From NCBI RefSeq assembly GCF_018866305.1, contig NZ_CP076456.1, positions 1,240,001-1,304,000 on the forward strand: a DNA stretch of 64,000 nt, in the 5' to 3' direction. Under the pieces are notes generated by a model that searched no databases, was not told the origin of the DNA, and was given only the letters and a program-made list of their open reading frames with translations. This document shows, in pieces, positions 27,995-36,670 of this stretch. A program made the position numbers and the translations under genes. Positions within the stretch are counted from its first letter, which is position 1; each line of letters starts with the position of its first letter. Source of the DNA: Arthrobacter sunyaminii. Lineage in GTDB: Bacteria > Actinomycetota > Actinomycetes > Actinomycetales > Micrococcaceae.

Positions 27995-28899
27995 GTGTTG
28001 CCATTAGGGCCAAAGGACACACTGTCCGGATACCGGTGAACATCCGCGGGAAGGCGGGGTGGGTGCACGCTGCAACCGATGTTGACTTCACCGCTTGCCG
28101 CGGCAGGGTCCATGCAGTCGTGGGGGAGTCCGGCTGCGGAAAGACAACCCTGGCCACTGCAATCCTCGGCATGCTGCCGGCGGGCACGCTGGCCGGGGGA
28201 CAACTGGAATACGTTGACCGTGACGGACGGGTGACAGCTCTGACCGGTGCGGGGCGTGCCGCGGCCGCCCGGACAGCCGGGCTGCGGGGGCGGGAGATCG
28301 GCTACGTGCCGCAGTCCGCCGCCACCTATCTCACCCCGGTCCGCCGGGTGGGAGCACAGCTGCGGGAAACACTTCGCGAGCTTCGGGGAAAGGCCACCGC
28401 ACAGGAGCTGCTTGCCCGGGTCAATTTGGACCCGGGGGCGATGGACGCGTTTCCGCATGAGCTGAGCGGCGGCATGCTGCAGCGTGCCGCCCTTGCCTTC
28501 GCTCTTGCCGGGGACCCGGATGTGCTGGTGGCGGACGAACCGATCTCCGGCCTGGACCCGCATCTGGCGCAGCTCACCCTGGGACTGCTTCGCGCCACAG
28601 CGGACGCCGGCACCGCCGTCGTCCTGATCACCCATGACCTGCAGGCGCTCGCCGAGTCCCGCACCGCCGACGAACTCTCCGTCATGTACGCGGGGCGGAT
28701 CATTGAGACCGGTCCGGCGGCGCGGATCCTCACTGCGCCGGCCGAGCCCTACACCATGGATCTGCTCGCGGCCCTTCCCGCCAACGGGCTGCATCCGATG
28801 CCGGGCCTGCCCCCGGAACTGACAAATCTGCCGCCGGACTATACGTACGCGGACCGGCTGCGGGCCGCCGCAGAACTGGAGGCGGATCATGCCCGGTGA
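27991..28899 (+). CDS. ABC transporter ATP-binding protein (DppD/NikD-like)
   Basis: 302 residues from ATG 27991, behind GGAGG. Walker A GESGCGKTTL near residue 43, Q-loop YVPQSA, signature LSGGMLQRA near 155, and Walker B VLVADEPISGLD near 175, then the H-loop LITHDLQAL. The C-terminal extension with AEPYTMDLLAALP is the conserved oligopeptide/nickel-family tail. It overlaps the next ATPase gene by 11 bases. Confidence 0.94.
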   Translation: MSVAIRAKGHTVRIPVNIRGKAGWVHAATDVDFTACRGRVHAVVGESGCGKTTLATAILGMLPAGTLAGGQLEYVDRDGRVTALTGAGRAAAARTAGLRGREIGYVPQSAATYLTPVRRVGAQLRETLRELRGKATAQELLARVNLDPGAMDAFPHELSGGMLQRAALAFALAGDPDVLVADEPISGLDPHLAQLTLGLLRATADAGTAVVLITHDLQALAESRTADELSVMYAGRIIETGPAARILTAPAEPYTMDLLAALPANGLHPMPGLPPELTNLPPDYTYADRLRAAAELEADHAR

Positions 28900-29530
28900 G
28901 CTGAGTGCGGTGAACGTGGGGTTCTCCTACGGCGGCAGGACGGTGCTGCGGAACGTGAGCCTGAGCATCGGGGCGGGCAGCCAAGTTGGTCTGGCCGGGC
29001 CCTCGGGCAGCGGCAAAACGACGCTGGCCCGGGTGCTGGCCGGCCTGATGCCGCCGTCGACCGGGCACGTGACCTGCAACGGTGCGACTGTCCAGGCGGC
29101 GGGTGACGGCGCAGTCGCCATGCTGTTCCAGTCTCCACGGCGGTCCTGCAGCCCCCGCATGACGATGCGCGCAGTGATCGCCGAGGGGATGATGGGCGGT
29201 GGCCGCGGTTCCGGCCGGCGCAGGGAAGTGGACGCAGGCGTGCGGCAGTTCGCCGCCAGGGTTCAGCTGACCGGCGACCTGCTGGACCGGTATCCGTATG
29301 AGGTGTCCGACGGTCAGCTCCAGCGGGCCTGCCTTGCCCGTTCCTTGGCCGCCGAGCCCGATTACCTCATCTGCGACGAGGCAACCGCCATGCTTGATGC
29401 CGCCACCACTGCCGCAGTGGTCCGGATTATCGGCGAGGAGGTCACTGCCCGCGGCCTCGGGGTCCTGGCACTGAGTCATGACCGCGAGCTGCTGGATGCC
29501 TGGTGCGGGAGCATCACGCACCTTTCGTAA
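28889..29530 (+). CDS. ABC transporter ATP-binding protein (DppF/NikE-like)
   Basis: A 213-residue second ATPase, shorter than most DppF homologues (about 260-330) because the C-terminal extension is missing. Walker A GPSGSGKTTLA near residue 37; the signature reads VSDGQLQRACLARS (canonical LSGGQ becomes VSDGQ, which is frequent in this subfamily); Walker B LICDEATAMLD; H-loop SHDRELL. Last gene of the importer operon. Confidence 0.92.
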   Translation: MPGELSAVNVGFSYGGRTVLRNVSLSIGAGSQVGLAGPSGSGKTTLARVLAGLMPPSTGHVTCNGATVQAAGDGAVAMLFQSPRRSCSPRMTMRAVIAEGMMGGGRGSGRRREVDAGVRQFAARVQLTGDLLDRYPYEVSDGQLQRACLARSLAAEPDYLICDEATAMLDAATTAAVVRIIGEEVTARGLGVLALSHDRELLDAWCGSITHLS

Positions 29531-29673
29531 GTACCCGTTGCTGTGCGTTTGCTGTGCCGGTTCCGCGCGGCTTTAAGCCCTGAGGGGAGAGGCCGTCGCA
29601 GGGGCGGGACTTTCCGGGCAAGGCGCGGATAATTAGGAACACTTGCTTGGCATTTTCGGACCAGGAGGAATCC

Positions 29674-30120
29674 ATGACCCGTAAGACAACTGCTGCCCCC
29701 CGGAAGACATCCACTGCCGCAGCTGCGCGAGTCCCGGCGCCCAAGCGTCCCACCCCTGCCGATTTGGACACAGCCCATTTCGCCGAGCTGCTGGACGAGC
29801 GCATCGGCCAGGCCCGGGAAAAGATTGCCGCCGTCGTGGCGGACATCCGCGAAGTGACCCTGGCTGCCAAGGACACACCGGCCGACGACGAACATGACCC
29901 CGAGGGCTCCACCGTCTCCGTTGAACGCAACAATGAAATGGCACTGCTCGCCGCCGGCGAAGAGTCGCTGATTGAGCTGCTGGATGCACGGGTCCGGCTG
30001 GACGAAGGCGCCTACGGGGTGTGTGAAATGTGCGGCAATGCGATCCCTTCCGAGCGCCTGGAGATTCGGCCTGAAGCACGCTTTTGCGTTACCTGCGCCG
30101 CGGCTGCCCGGCGCCGCTGA
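29674..30120 (+). CDS. DksA/TraR-family zinc-finger protein
   Basis: A 148-residue probable RNA-polymerase-binding regulator. A basic Ala/Lys/Thr-rich N-terminus (about residues 1-28) is followed by a coiled-coil-like helical region (about 33-110). A C-terminal zinc finger has CEMCGNAI...CVTC, four Cys as in DksA/TraR proteins. ATG 29674 is preceded by CAGGAGG at 6-7 bases. It stands alone; TAATTA just upstream may be a -10 element. Confidence 0.9.
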   Translation: MTRKTTAAPRKTSTAAAARVPAPKRPTPADLDTAHFAELLDERIGQAREKIAAVVADIREVTLAAKDTPADDEHDPEGSTVSVERNNEMALLAAGEESLIELLDARVRLDEGAYGVCEMCGNAIPSERLEIRPEARFCVTCAAAARRR

Positions 30121-30232
30121 CCGGCTGCCGCCAAACAGCCGTGTCCGGCATCACCGCCGGAGAAGGGCCGGTGAGCTGTGGAGCTAGAATCTACGGTGGA
30201 AATCAAGAACCACGTAAGGATTCGTAACGCGC

Positions 30233-30727
30233 ATGAGCATCACCGTCCGGCAGGCCACCGAGGCAGACTTTGACGACATCCGCCGGATCACCCGCGATGC
30301 CTATTTGAGCGCCGGGTTTATCGAAGCAGACAACCCCTACGTCAAGGACCTGGAGAACGTTGAGGACCGTGCGGCCAACGCGCTGCTCTGGGTGGCCGAA
30401 CTGGACGGCAAGGTAGCGGCGTCCACCGCAATCACCTTCGCCGGGCAGCCGTACACCGACATTGCGATTGAGGGCGAGCTGGAATTCCGCATGCTCGCAG
30501 TGGATCCGGCCCTCCAGCGCGGCGGTGTCGGCCGCGCCCTGGTGGCCGCCGTCATCGAATATGCCCGAAGCCTCGACGGCATCCACGCCGTCAGCCTGAC
30601 CAGCATGACCCCGATGACCAACGCCCACGCCCTGTACAAGTCCATGGGGTTTGAACGCGTGCCCGAGCGTGACTGGACCGTGCCCGATGAGGACATCCTC
30701 CTCTGGGTCTTCCGCCTGGCGCTCTGA
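30233..30727 (+). CDS. GNAT-family N-acetyltransferase
   Basis: 164 residues. A GNAT fold with the acetyl-CoA-binding loop LAVDPALQRGGVGRALVAAVIEYA (cited as QRGGVGRALV) near residue 100, the N-terminal beta strand ITVRQATEADFDDIRRI, and the C-terminal ALYKSMGFERV motif. Substrate cannot be predicted. Monocistronic, followed by the inverted repeat at 30810. Confidence 0.92.
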   Translation: MSITVRQATEADFDDIRRITRDAYLSAGFIEADNPYVKDLENVEDRAANALLWVAELDGKVAASTAITFAGQPYTDIAIEGELEFRMLAVDPALQRGGVGRALVAAVIEYARSLDGIHAVSLTSMTPMTNAHALYKSMGFERVPERDWTVPDEDILLWVFRLAL

Positions 30728-30809
30728 CGCCGGCAGCGGGCGACCCCAGCGCGCCGAGGTCCTGGGAGCGCGGAGGTTCTTCACGCACGGAGGTCCTGAA
30801 CACGCGGCG

Positions 30810-30868
30810 TCCGTAGAACAGACAACGGGCTTCCGTCGTCGATTTGAGCCCGTTATCTGTTCTACGGA
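30810..30868. repeat. 59-bp inverted repeat with 22-bp stem
   Basis: Left arm 30810-30831 and right arm 30847-30868 pair over 22 bp with one mismatch. The arms start TCCGTAGAACAGA, and the right arm's complement contains CAGATAACGGGC. That 12-mer also occurs twice in the cluster at 4253-4319. It could act as a terminator-like hairpin for the acetyltransferase gene, but no U-tract follows; it looks like a dispersed palindromic element. Confidence 0.88.
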
Positions 30869-30988
30869 TTGGCCAGGAGGGGAGTTCAGCGATTCAGGCT
30901 TCACCCGCGGACCACGGAAAACCGCAGCACCAAACGCCGTAGACTGGGACGGATACCTTTTATCCGAAAAAAGACGCATGGGAGACTC

Positions 30989-31285
30989 ATGTCTGAGATC
31001 AATCGTGAGGCTGTGGCGCACTTGGCGCATCTGGCCCACATTGAGATGACCGAGGATGAACTGGCCAAGATGGCCGGCGAACTGGATGTCATTGTTGATT
31101 CGATCAAATCCGTAAGCGAAGTTGCCGGTGAGGACATCCCGGCTACCTCCCACCCCATCCCGCTGTTCAATGTGTTCCGCGAGGATGTTGTAGGGCAGAC
31201 GCTGACCAATGAAGAAGCGCTCTCCGGTGCTCCCGACAATGCGGCCGGCCGTTTCAAGGTCCCTGCCATCCTGGATGAGGAGTAA
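30989..31285 (+). CDS. gatC: Asp-tRNA(Asn)/Glu-tRNA(Gln) amidotransferase subunit C
   Basis: 98 residues, ATG 30989 with a GGGAG site. GatC stabilises the GatA-GatB complex that converts Glu-tRNA(Gln) to Gln-tRNA(Gln). Motifs: [17 protein letters not shown] at the N-terminus and LREDVV-type [33 protein letters not shown] at the C-terminus (cited as [16 protein letters not shown]). A small hairpin CGGATA-CCTTT-TATCCG (30950-30966) lies in the leader. First gene of gatCAB. Confidence 0.96.
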   Translation: MSEINREAVAHLAHLAHIEMTEDELAKMAGELDVIVDSIKSVSEVAGEDIPATSHPIPLFNVFREDVVGQTLTNEEALSGAPDNAAGRFKVPAILDEE

Positions 31286-31293
31286 AGACTTCC

Positions 31294-32796
31294 ATGAATG
31301 AACTGATTACTTCGAGCGCTGCCGTCCTGGCAGACAAGCTCGCCGCCGGCGAGGTATCCGCCGTCGAAGTTACACAGGCCCACCTGGACCGCATCTCCGA
31401 GGTGGACGGCGCCGTCAACGCCTTCCTCCACGTGAACACCGACGAAGCGCTGCAGGTTGCGGCCGACGTCGACAAGGCCCGCGCCGCCGGCGAAACCCTG
31501 CACACCCTCGCCGGCGTGCCCATCGCCATCAAGGACCTCATCGTCACCAAGGGCCAGCCCACCACGGCCGGCTCCAAGATGCTCGAGGGCTGGATGAGCC
31601 CGTACGACGCCACGGTGATCACCCGCATCCGTGCCGCACGCATGCCGATGCTGGGCAAGACCAACCTGGACGAATTCGCCATGGGTTCCTCCACCGAGCA
31701 CTCCGCGTATGGCCCCACCCGCAACCCGTGGGACCTGGACCGCATTCCCGGCGGTTCCGGCGGCGGCTCCGCAGCAGCCGTGGCAGCCTTCGAAGCACCC
31801 CTGGCACTGGGCACCGACACCGGCGGATCCATCCGCCAGCCTGCCGCCGTCACCGGTTCCGTGGGCGTGAAGCCCACCTACGGCGGGGTTTCGCGCTACG
31901 GCGCCATTGCCATGGCCTCCTCGCTGGACCAGATCGGCCCGGTATCCCGCACCGTCCTGGACGCCGCCCTGCTGCAGGAAGTCATCGGCGGACACGATCC
32001 CCGCGACTCCACCTCGCTGCCGGACCCCGTGGGCAACCTCGTGGAAGCCGCCCGCAACGGCAACGTTGCCGGCATGCGCATCGGCGTCATCAAGGAGCTG
32101 CAGGGCGAAGGCTACGAAGCAGGCGTCCTGGCCCGTTTCTCCGAATCCCTGGAACTGCTCAAGGATGCCGGCGCGGAAATCGTCGAGGTTTCCTGCCCCA
32201 ACTTCAAGTACGCCCTGGGCGCCTACTACCTGATCATGCCGTCCGAGGCTTCCTCGAACCTGGCCAAGTACGACGGCGTCCGGTACGGCCTGCGTGCCCT
32301 GCCCGCCGACGGTCCCATGACCATTGAGCGCGTCATGGGCGCCACCCGCGCCGCCGGCTTCGGCGACGAGGTCAAGCGCCGCATCATCCTGGGCACCTAC
32401 GCCCTGTCCGCCGGGTACTACGACGCCTATTACGGCTCGGCCCAGAAGGTGCGCACGCTGATCCAGCGCGACTTCAACGCCGCGTTTACCCAGGCCGATG
32501 TGCTGATTTCCCCGACCTCGCCCAACACGGCGTTCAAGCTGGGGGAGAAGCTGGACGATCCGCTGGCCATGTACCTGAACGACGTTGCCACCATTCCGGC
32601 CAACATGGCCGGCGTTCCGGGCATCTCCATCCCCGGCGGCCTGGCCGACGGACTGCCCGTGGGCATCCAGTTCCTGGCTCCGGTCCGGGAAGATGCCCGC
32701 CTGTACCGCGCCGGCGCAGCGCTTGAGGGCATGCTGGAAAAGAAGTGGGGCGGCCCGCTGCTGGCCTCTGCACCCGTACTCGGAGGAGTGAAGTAA
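31294..32796 (+). CDS. gatA: Asp-tRNA(Asn)/Glu-tRNA(Gln) amidotransferase subunit A
   Basis: A 500-residue amidase-signature glutaminase subunit, which frees ammonia from glutamine. The catalytic Lys is in [11 protein letters not shown] near residue 74. The Ser-cisSer pair lies in [15 protein letters not shown] near 150-160 and [13 protein letters not shown] near 170-180. [21 protein letters not shown] is near the C-terminus (cited as [13 protein letters not shown]). It starts 8 bp after gatC and its stop overlaps the gatB start (TAATG). Confidence 0.97.
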   Translation: MNELITSSAAVLADKLAAGEVSAVEVTQAHLDRISEVDGAVNAFLHVNTDEALQVAADVDKARAAGETLHTLAGVPIAIKDLIVTKGQPTTAGSKMLEGWMSPYDATVITRIRAARMPMLGKTNLDEFAMGSSTEHSAYGPTRNPWDLDRIPGGSGGGSAAAVAAFEAPLALGTDTGGSIRQPAAVTGSVGVKPTYGGVSRYGAIAMASSLDQIGPVSRTVLDAALLQEVIGGHDPRDSTSLPDPVGNLVEAARNGNVAGMRIGVIKELQGEGYEAGVLARFSESLELLKDAGAEIVEVSCPNFKYALGAYYLIMPSEASSNLAKYDGVRYGLRALPADGPMTIERVMGATRAAGFGDEVKRRIILGTYALSAGYYDAYYGSAQKVRTLIQRDFNAAFTQADVLISPTSPNTAFKLGEKLDDPLAMYLNDVATIPANMAGVPGISIPGGLADGLPVGIQFLAPVREDARLYRAGAALEGMLEKKWGGPLLASAPVLGGVK

Positions 32797-34313
32797 TGTC
32801 TGTGCACATCCAGGACGACACCCTGTCCTTCGAAGAGGCCATGGAGAAGTACGATCCGGTGCTCGGTTTTGAGGTCCACGTGGAGCTCAGCACCAACACC
32901 AAGATGTTCTCCGATGCGCCCAACGTCTTCGGCGACGAGCCGAACACCAACGTCACCCCCGTGTGCCTGGGCATGCCCGGCGTGCTGCCGGTGGTCAACA
33001 AGACCGCCGTGGAGTACTCGATCCTGATCGGCCTGGCGCTGAACTGCAAGATCGCCGAATCCTGCACCTTCGCCCGGAAGCAGTACTTCTACCCGGACAC
33101 CCCGAAGAACTTCCAGACCTCCCAGTACGAAGATCCCATTGCGTACGACGGTTACCTGGACATTGAGCTCGAAGACGGCACCGTGTTCCGCGTCGAGATC
33201 GAGCGCGCACACATGGAAGAGGACGCCGGCAAGCTCACCCACATGGGCGGGGCCGCCGGCCGCATCCAGGGCGCCGACTTCTCCCTGGTGGATTACAACC
33301 GTTCAGGTGTTCCGTTGGTGGAAATTGTCACCAAGCCCATCGAGGGTGCCGGTTCCCGCGCTCCCGAGTTGGCCAAGGCCTACGTGGCCGCGGTCCGCGA
33401 GATCGTGAAGAACCTGGGTGTCTCCGACGCCAAGATGGAACGCGGCAACGTCCGCTGCGACGCCAACGTTTCGCTGCGCCCGTACGGCCAGGAAAAGTTC
33501 GGCACGCGCTCGGAAACCAAGAACGTGAACTCGCTGCGCGCCGTCGAACGCGCCGTCCGCTTTGAGATCCAGCGCCACGCCGCTGTCCTGGAATCCGGCA
33601 ACAAGATTGTCCAGGAAACCCGGCACTGGCACGAGGACACGCGCTCGACGACGTCGGGCCGGCCCAAGTCCGACGCCGATGACTACCGCTACTTCCCGGA
33701 GCCTGACCTGGTTCCCGTGGTCACGACCACGGAATGGATCGAGGAGCTGCGTTCCCGCCTGCCCGAGCCGCCCGCCGAGCGCCGCAAGCGCCTGCAGGCC
33801 GACTGGGGTTACTCGGACGCTGAGTTCCGCGACGTGGTCAACGCCGGTGTCATGGACTCCATCGAGGAAACCATTGCTGCCGGTGCCTCCGCACAGGTCG
33901 CCCGCAAATGGTGGATGGGCGAAGTGTCCCGCCGGGCCAAGGAAGCCGAAGTCGACCCCACCGAGGTTGGCGTGTCGCCTGAGCTGATCGTTGAACTGGA
34001 CCGCCTGATCCAGGCCGGCAAGATCAACGACAAGCTGGCCCGCCAGGTGCTCGACGGCGTCCTCGCCGGCGAAGGCACCCCGGAGGAAGTCATTGAGGCG
34101 CGCGGCCTGGCCGTGGTGTCCGACGACGGCCCCCTGCTTGAAGCCATCGACGCCGCCCTGGCGGCCCAGCCCGACGTTGCGGACAAGATCCGCGGCGGCA
34201 AGGTCCAGGCCGTCGGCGCGATTGTTGGCGGCGTCATGAAGGCCACCCGCGGACAGGCCGACGCCGGCCGCGTCCGCGAGCTGATCCTGGAACGCCTCGG
34301 CGTTCAGGGCTAA
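32796..34313 (+). CDS. gatB: Asp-tRNA(Asn)/Glu-tRNA(Gln) amidotransferase subunit B
   Basis: A 505-residue kinase-like subunit that phosphorylates the misacylated tRNA and accepts ammonia from GatA. The N-terminal GatB domain shows GFEVHVELSTNTKMFS, CLGMPGVLPVVNK, ARKQYFYPDTPKNFQTSQYE (cited in part) and MERGNVRCDANVSLRP. The YqeY-like tail domain ends with KVQAVGAIVGGVMKATRGQADAG. Last gene of gatCAB, followed by a strong terminator hairpin. Confidence 0.97.
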   Translation: MSVHIQDDTLSFEEAMEKYDPVLGFEVHVELSTNTKMFSDAPNVFGDEPNTNVTPVCLGMPGVLPVVNKTAVEYSILIGLALNCKIAESCTFARKQYFYPDTPKNFQTSQYEDPIAYDGYLDIELEDGTVFRVEIERAHMEEDAGKLTHMGGAAGRIQGADFSLVDYNRSGVPLVEIVTKPIEGAGSRAPELAKAYVAAVREIVKNLGVSDAKMERGNVRCDANVSLRPYGQEKFGTRSETKNVNSLRAVERAVRFEIQRHAAVLESGNKIVQETRHWHEDTRSTTSGRPKSDADDYRYFPEPDLVPVVTTTEWIEELRSRLPEPPAERRKRLQADWGYSDAEFRDVVNAGVMDSIEETIAAGASAQVARKWWMGEVSRRAKEAEVDPTEVGVSPELIVELDRLIQAGKINDKLARQVLDGVLAGEGTPEEVIEARGLAVVSDDGPLLEAIDAALAAQPDVADKIRGGKVQAVGAIVGGVMKATRGQADAGRVRELILERLGVQG

Positions 34314-34328
34314 CTCGGACCACCGAGC

Positions 34329-34361
34329 AAACACCGCATAAACGATAAACACCGCATAAAC
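34329..34361 (+). repeat. 15-bp direct repeat AAACACCGCATAAAC x2
   Basis: Exact copies at 34329-34343 and 34347-34361, 18 bp apart, immediately before the gatB terminator. The second copy overlaps the left arm of the terminator stem. Short; no function assigned. Confidence 0.8.
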
Positions 34362-34399
34362 ACTGCCGGCCCCGGGACACCCCGGGGCCGGCAGTGTTT
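34358..34399 (+). terminator. gatCAB terminator hairpin
   Basis: Perfect 19-bp stem (AAACACTGCCGGCCCCGGG and its complement) with loop ACAC, ending in GTGTTTAAC. Very stable GC-rich stem with a short T run, 45 bp after the gatB stop. Confidence 0.88.
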
Positions 34400-34490
34400 A
34401 ACAGGCCGTCGGCTCCGACCGGGGGCAGTGTTTGTGACCAGGCCGCGAAACAGGGAGACGCCCGCCCGGTGCTGACTGTAGGGTTCTGGC

Positions 34491-35393
34491 ATGGCCGATC
34501 ATCCCGCAGCAGAGATCCACGCAGATGCGGACCTCGTGCGTCAGCTCCTCCGGCAGCAGCACCCCGCGGCGGCGGAGCAGCCGCTGCAGCTGGTTGCCAA
34601 CGGCTGGGACAACCACATCTTCCGGCTCGGCCCAGACCACGCTGTGAGGCTTCCCCGGCGTGAGGCAGCTGTGCAGCTGACGGCCAACGAGCAGCAGTGG
34701 CTCCCCAGTCTCGCCGCTGATCTTCCCGTGGCAACATCAGCCCCTGTCTTTGCCGGCCGCCCCTCCGAGGCATTTCCCTTTCCCTGGAACATCACGCGCT
34801 GGTTTGAAGGCGCCGAGGTTTCGCTGCAGCCCCGGGACCGCAACGTTGCACTGGCTGCTCCGCTGGCCGGTTTCCTCAACGCCTTCCACCGGCCTGCCCC
34901 GCCGGATTACCCGCGGAACCCGGTTCGGGGCGTGCCGCTGGCCACCCGCAACAACGCGGTTCTGGGCCGCCTCGCCAGCGGCATGGTTCCCCATGCCGCC
35001 CGGGTCCGGGAGCTGTGGGAGGCCAGCCTCACGCTGCCGGGCTGGCCCGGTCCGAACCTCTGGCTGCACGGTGACCTGCATCCGGCCAACCTCGTGGGCG
35101 CTCCGGACGGCGGGCTGCAGGCCGTCATCGATTTCGGAGATCTGACGGCCGGAGACCCTGCCACTGACCTCGCGGCCGCCTGGCTGGTCTTTGACCAACA
35201 CGGGCGCAGCGTCTTCCGTGCCGCACTGGGTAGCCGGTACGACGCCGATCCGCACGTTTGGGGCAGGGCGCAGGGCTGGGCGGTGTGCATGGCCTCAAAC
35301 CTGCTGGCCAATTCCGACGATCATCCGGGAATGTATCTCATGGGGTCGGAAACCCTGATGGAAATTCTGACCGATGAGCGGGACTGGGTTTGA
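34491..35393 (+). CDS. Aminoglycoside-phosphotransferase-family (APH) kinase-like protein
   Basis: A 300-residue protein with a protein-kinase-like fold. The catalytic loop WLHGDLHPANLV near residue 188 and the metal-binding VIDFGDLTAGDPATDLAA near 205-220 are intact. Glycine-loop-like NGWDNHIFRLG and HAVRLPRRE near 37-60 supply the ATP site. Members phosphorylate varied small molecules, and antibiotic resistance should not be assumed. Its stop overlaps or abuts the next gene's leader. Confidence 0.88.
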   Translation: MADHPAAEIHADADLVRQLLRQQHPAAAEQPLQLVANGWDNHIFRLGPDHAVRLPRREAAVQLTANEQQWLPSLAADLPVATSAPVFAGRPSEAFPFPWNITRWFEGAEVSLQPRDRNVALAAPLAGFLNAFHRPAPPDYPRNPVRGVPLATRNNAVLGRLASGMVPHAARVRELWEASLTLPGWPGPNLWLHGDLHPANLVGAPDGGLQAVIDFGDLTAGDPATDLAAAWLVFDQHGRSVFRAALGSRYDADPHVWGRAQGWAVCMASNLLANSDDHPGMYLMGSETLMEILTDERDWV

Positions 35394-35431
35394 AGGCAGC
35401 CGGAAAAGCAATGAAGAACAGGGGAGACTCG

Positions 35432-36520
35432 GTGGACTGTGACATTCTGGTGGTCGGCGGCGGAATAGCCGGGCTGTCCCTGGCCTCGGCACTGGCAGGG
35501 CGAACCGGCGTGCTGGTGGTGGAAGCCGAACCGACACTGGGGTTCCACACCTCCTCCCGCTCCGCCCGCCAGCTCATACCCAGCTACGGGCCCGCAGTCA
35601 TCCAGGAACTGACCGTACGAACCCTGGCCCTCATCCGGGCGCTTGAGGTCCATTTGCCGGAGCCTGTCCTCACGGCACGCAGTTTCCTGCTGGTCGGCAG
35701 CGAGGAAACCGTACGGGACCGCGCCAGCGGCCACATGCATCCCGTTACGCCGGCGCAGATGATGGCGCTGGCTCCTGAACTGAAGCCCGAGCACTTTCCC
35801 GCGGCAGGGCTGGACACCACGTCCGTGGGGTGTGACACCGACGCGCTGATGGAATACCACCGCCGGCGGATCCTGGACCGGGGCGGACGCATCCTGACAG
35901 GGTCCCCGGTCCGGAGTGCGCGCTATGAGGCCGGAGGAGAGCAATTCGGCCGCTGGGTCACGGAGGCGGGGGAGCAGCACATCACTTCCCGCGTGGTGGT
36001 CAACGCCGCCGGGGCCTGGGCTGACGAGCTGGCCGCCCTTTACTCAGTCCGGAAGCGCGGCCTGCAGCCGTACCGCCGCACGGCCGCCATCGTCGACGTC
36101 GAACACCCCCTGCCTGCGGATGCACCCATGGTGGCCGACGCGGATGAGACCTTTTACTACCGCGCGGACGGAAACCGGGTCCTGGTGTCTCCGTCGGAGA
36201 GTGTTCCCAGCGAGCCCATGGACGCCCGCCCGCACGCCGAGGACGTTGCCGCGCTGGTTGACCTTGTTAATTCCGTGACGACCCTGGGAATCACGGGGGT
36301 TGTGAAGTCCTGGACCGGGCTGCGCACCCAGACGGCTGACGGGCTTCCCGTGGTGGGGTACGACGACGTTGTTCCCGGGTTCTTTTGGCTGGCCGGACAA
36401 GGTGGTTACGGCTTTCAAACCTCATCCGGAATGGCGGAAATCGCGGCCGCAATGCTGCAGGGGGAACAGCCGAAAAAGGCCGTCATCGAGGCACTGAGTC
36501 CCACCCGCGCCGGACTGTGA
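35432..36520 (+). CDS. FAD-dependent oxidoreductase (DAO/glycine oxidase family)
   Basis: About 362 residues. The N-terminal FAD-binding dinucleotide fold DCDILVVGGGIAGLSLASALAG carries GxGxxG (VVGGGIAGLS). SSRSARQLIPSYG follows, mid-chain VVVNAAGAWADELA near 185, and C-terminal WTGLRTQTADGLPVVGYD and GQGGYGFQTSSGMAE near 325 (FAD contact) complete the pattern. Start GTG 35432 is preferred because GGGGAG lies five bases upstream; in-frame TTG 35390 and ATG 35411 lack a ribosome site. Substrate is probably a D-amino acid, sarcosine or hydroxy acid, not determinable. Probably co-transcribed with the kinase-like gene. Confidence 0.87.
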   Translation: MDCDILVVGGGIAGLSLASALAGRTGVLVVEAEPTLGFHTSSRSARQLIPSYGPAVIQELTVRTLALIRALEVHLPEPVLTARSFLLVGSEETVRDRASGHMHPVTPAQMMALAPELKPEHFPAAGLDTTSVGCDTDALMEYHRRRILDRGGRILTGSPVRSARYEAGGEQFGRWVTEAGEQHITSRVVVNAAGAWADELAALYSVRKRGLQPYRRTAAIVDVEHPLPADAPMVADADETFYYRADGNRVLVSPSESVPSEPMDARPHAEDVAALVDLVNSVTTLGITGVVKSWTGLRTQTADGLPVVGYDDVVPGFFWLAGQGGYGFQTSSGMAEIAAAMLQGEQPKKAVIEALSPTRAGL

Positions 36521-36609
36521 CCAAAGTCTCATCACTGCTGCGTAACGAATCGGTGCAAGTGAGTGTGTATGGTCATATTCGCGTGCCCGGGTGCCTACAG
36601 TTGAAGGAT

Positions 36610-36637
36610 AAAGCCAAGTTGGCTTTCTCTTCTTTTT
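36610..36637 (+). terminator. Small AAAGCC/GGCTTT hairpin with U-rich tail
   Basis: A 6-bp stem with a 5-base loop followed by CTCTTCTTTTT, in the 150-bp gap between the FAD oxidoreductase and the next gene. Weak stem but a good U-tract. It could terminate the upstream operon or act as a leader hairpin 34 bp before the next start. Confidence 0.45.
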
Positions 36638-36670
36638 AGATCCACCTTTTTGCTTGAAAGGTCTGTCCCA

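Noticed and set aside
34491..35393. Antibiotic-resistance gene
   Set aside because: The APH fold covers many small-molecule kinases; no resistance context or close aminoglycoside-kinase signature is visible.
35390..35431. TTG or ATG start for the FAD oxidoreductase
   Set aside because: GTG 35432 has a strong GGGGAG site and begins right at the nucleotide-binding strand.
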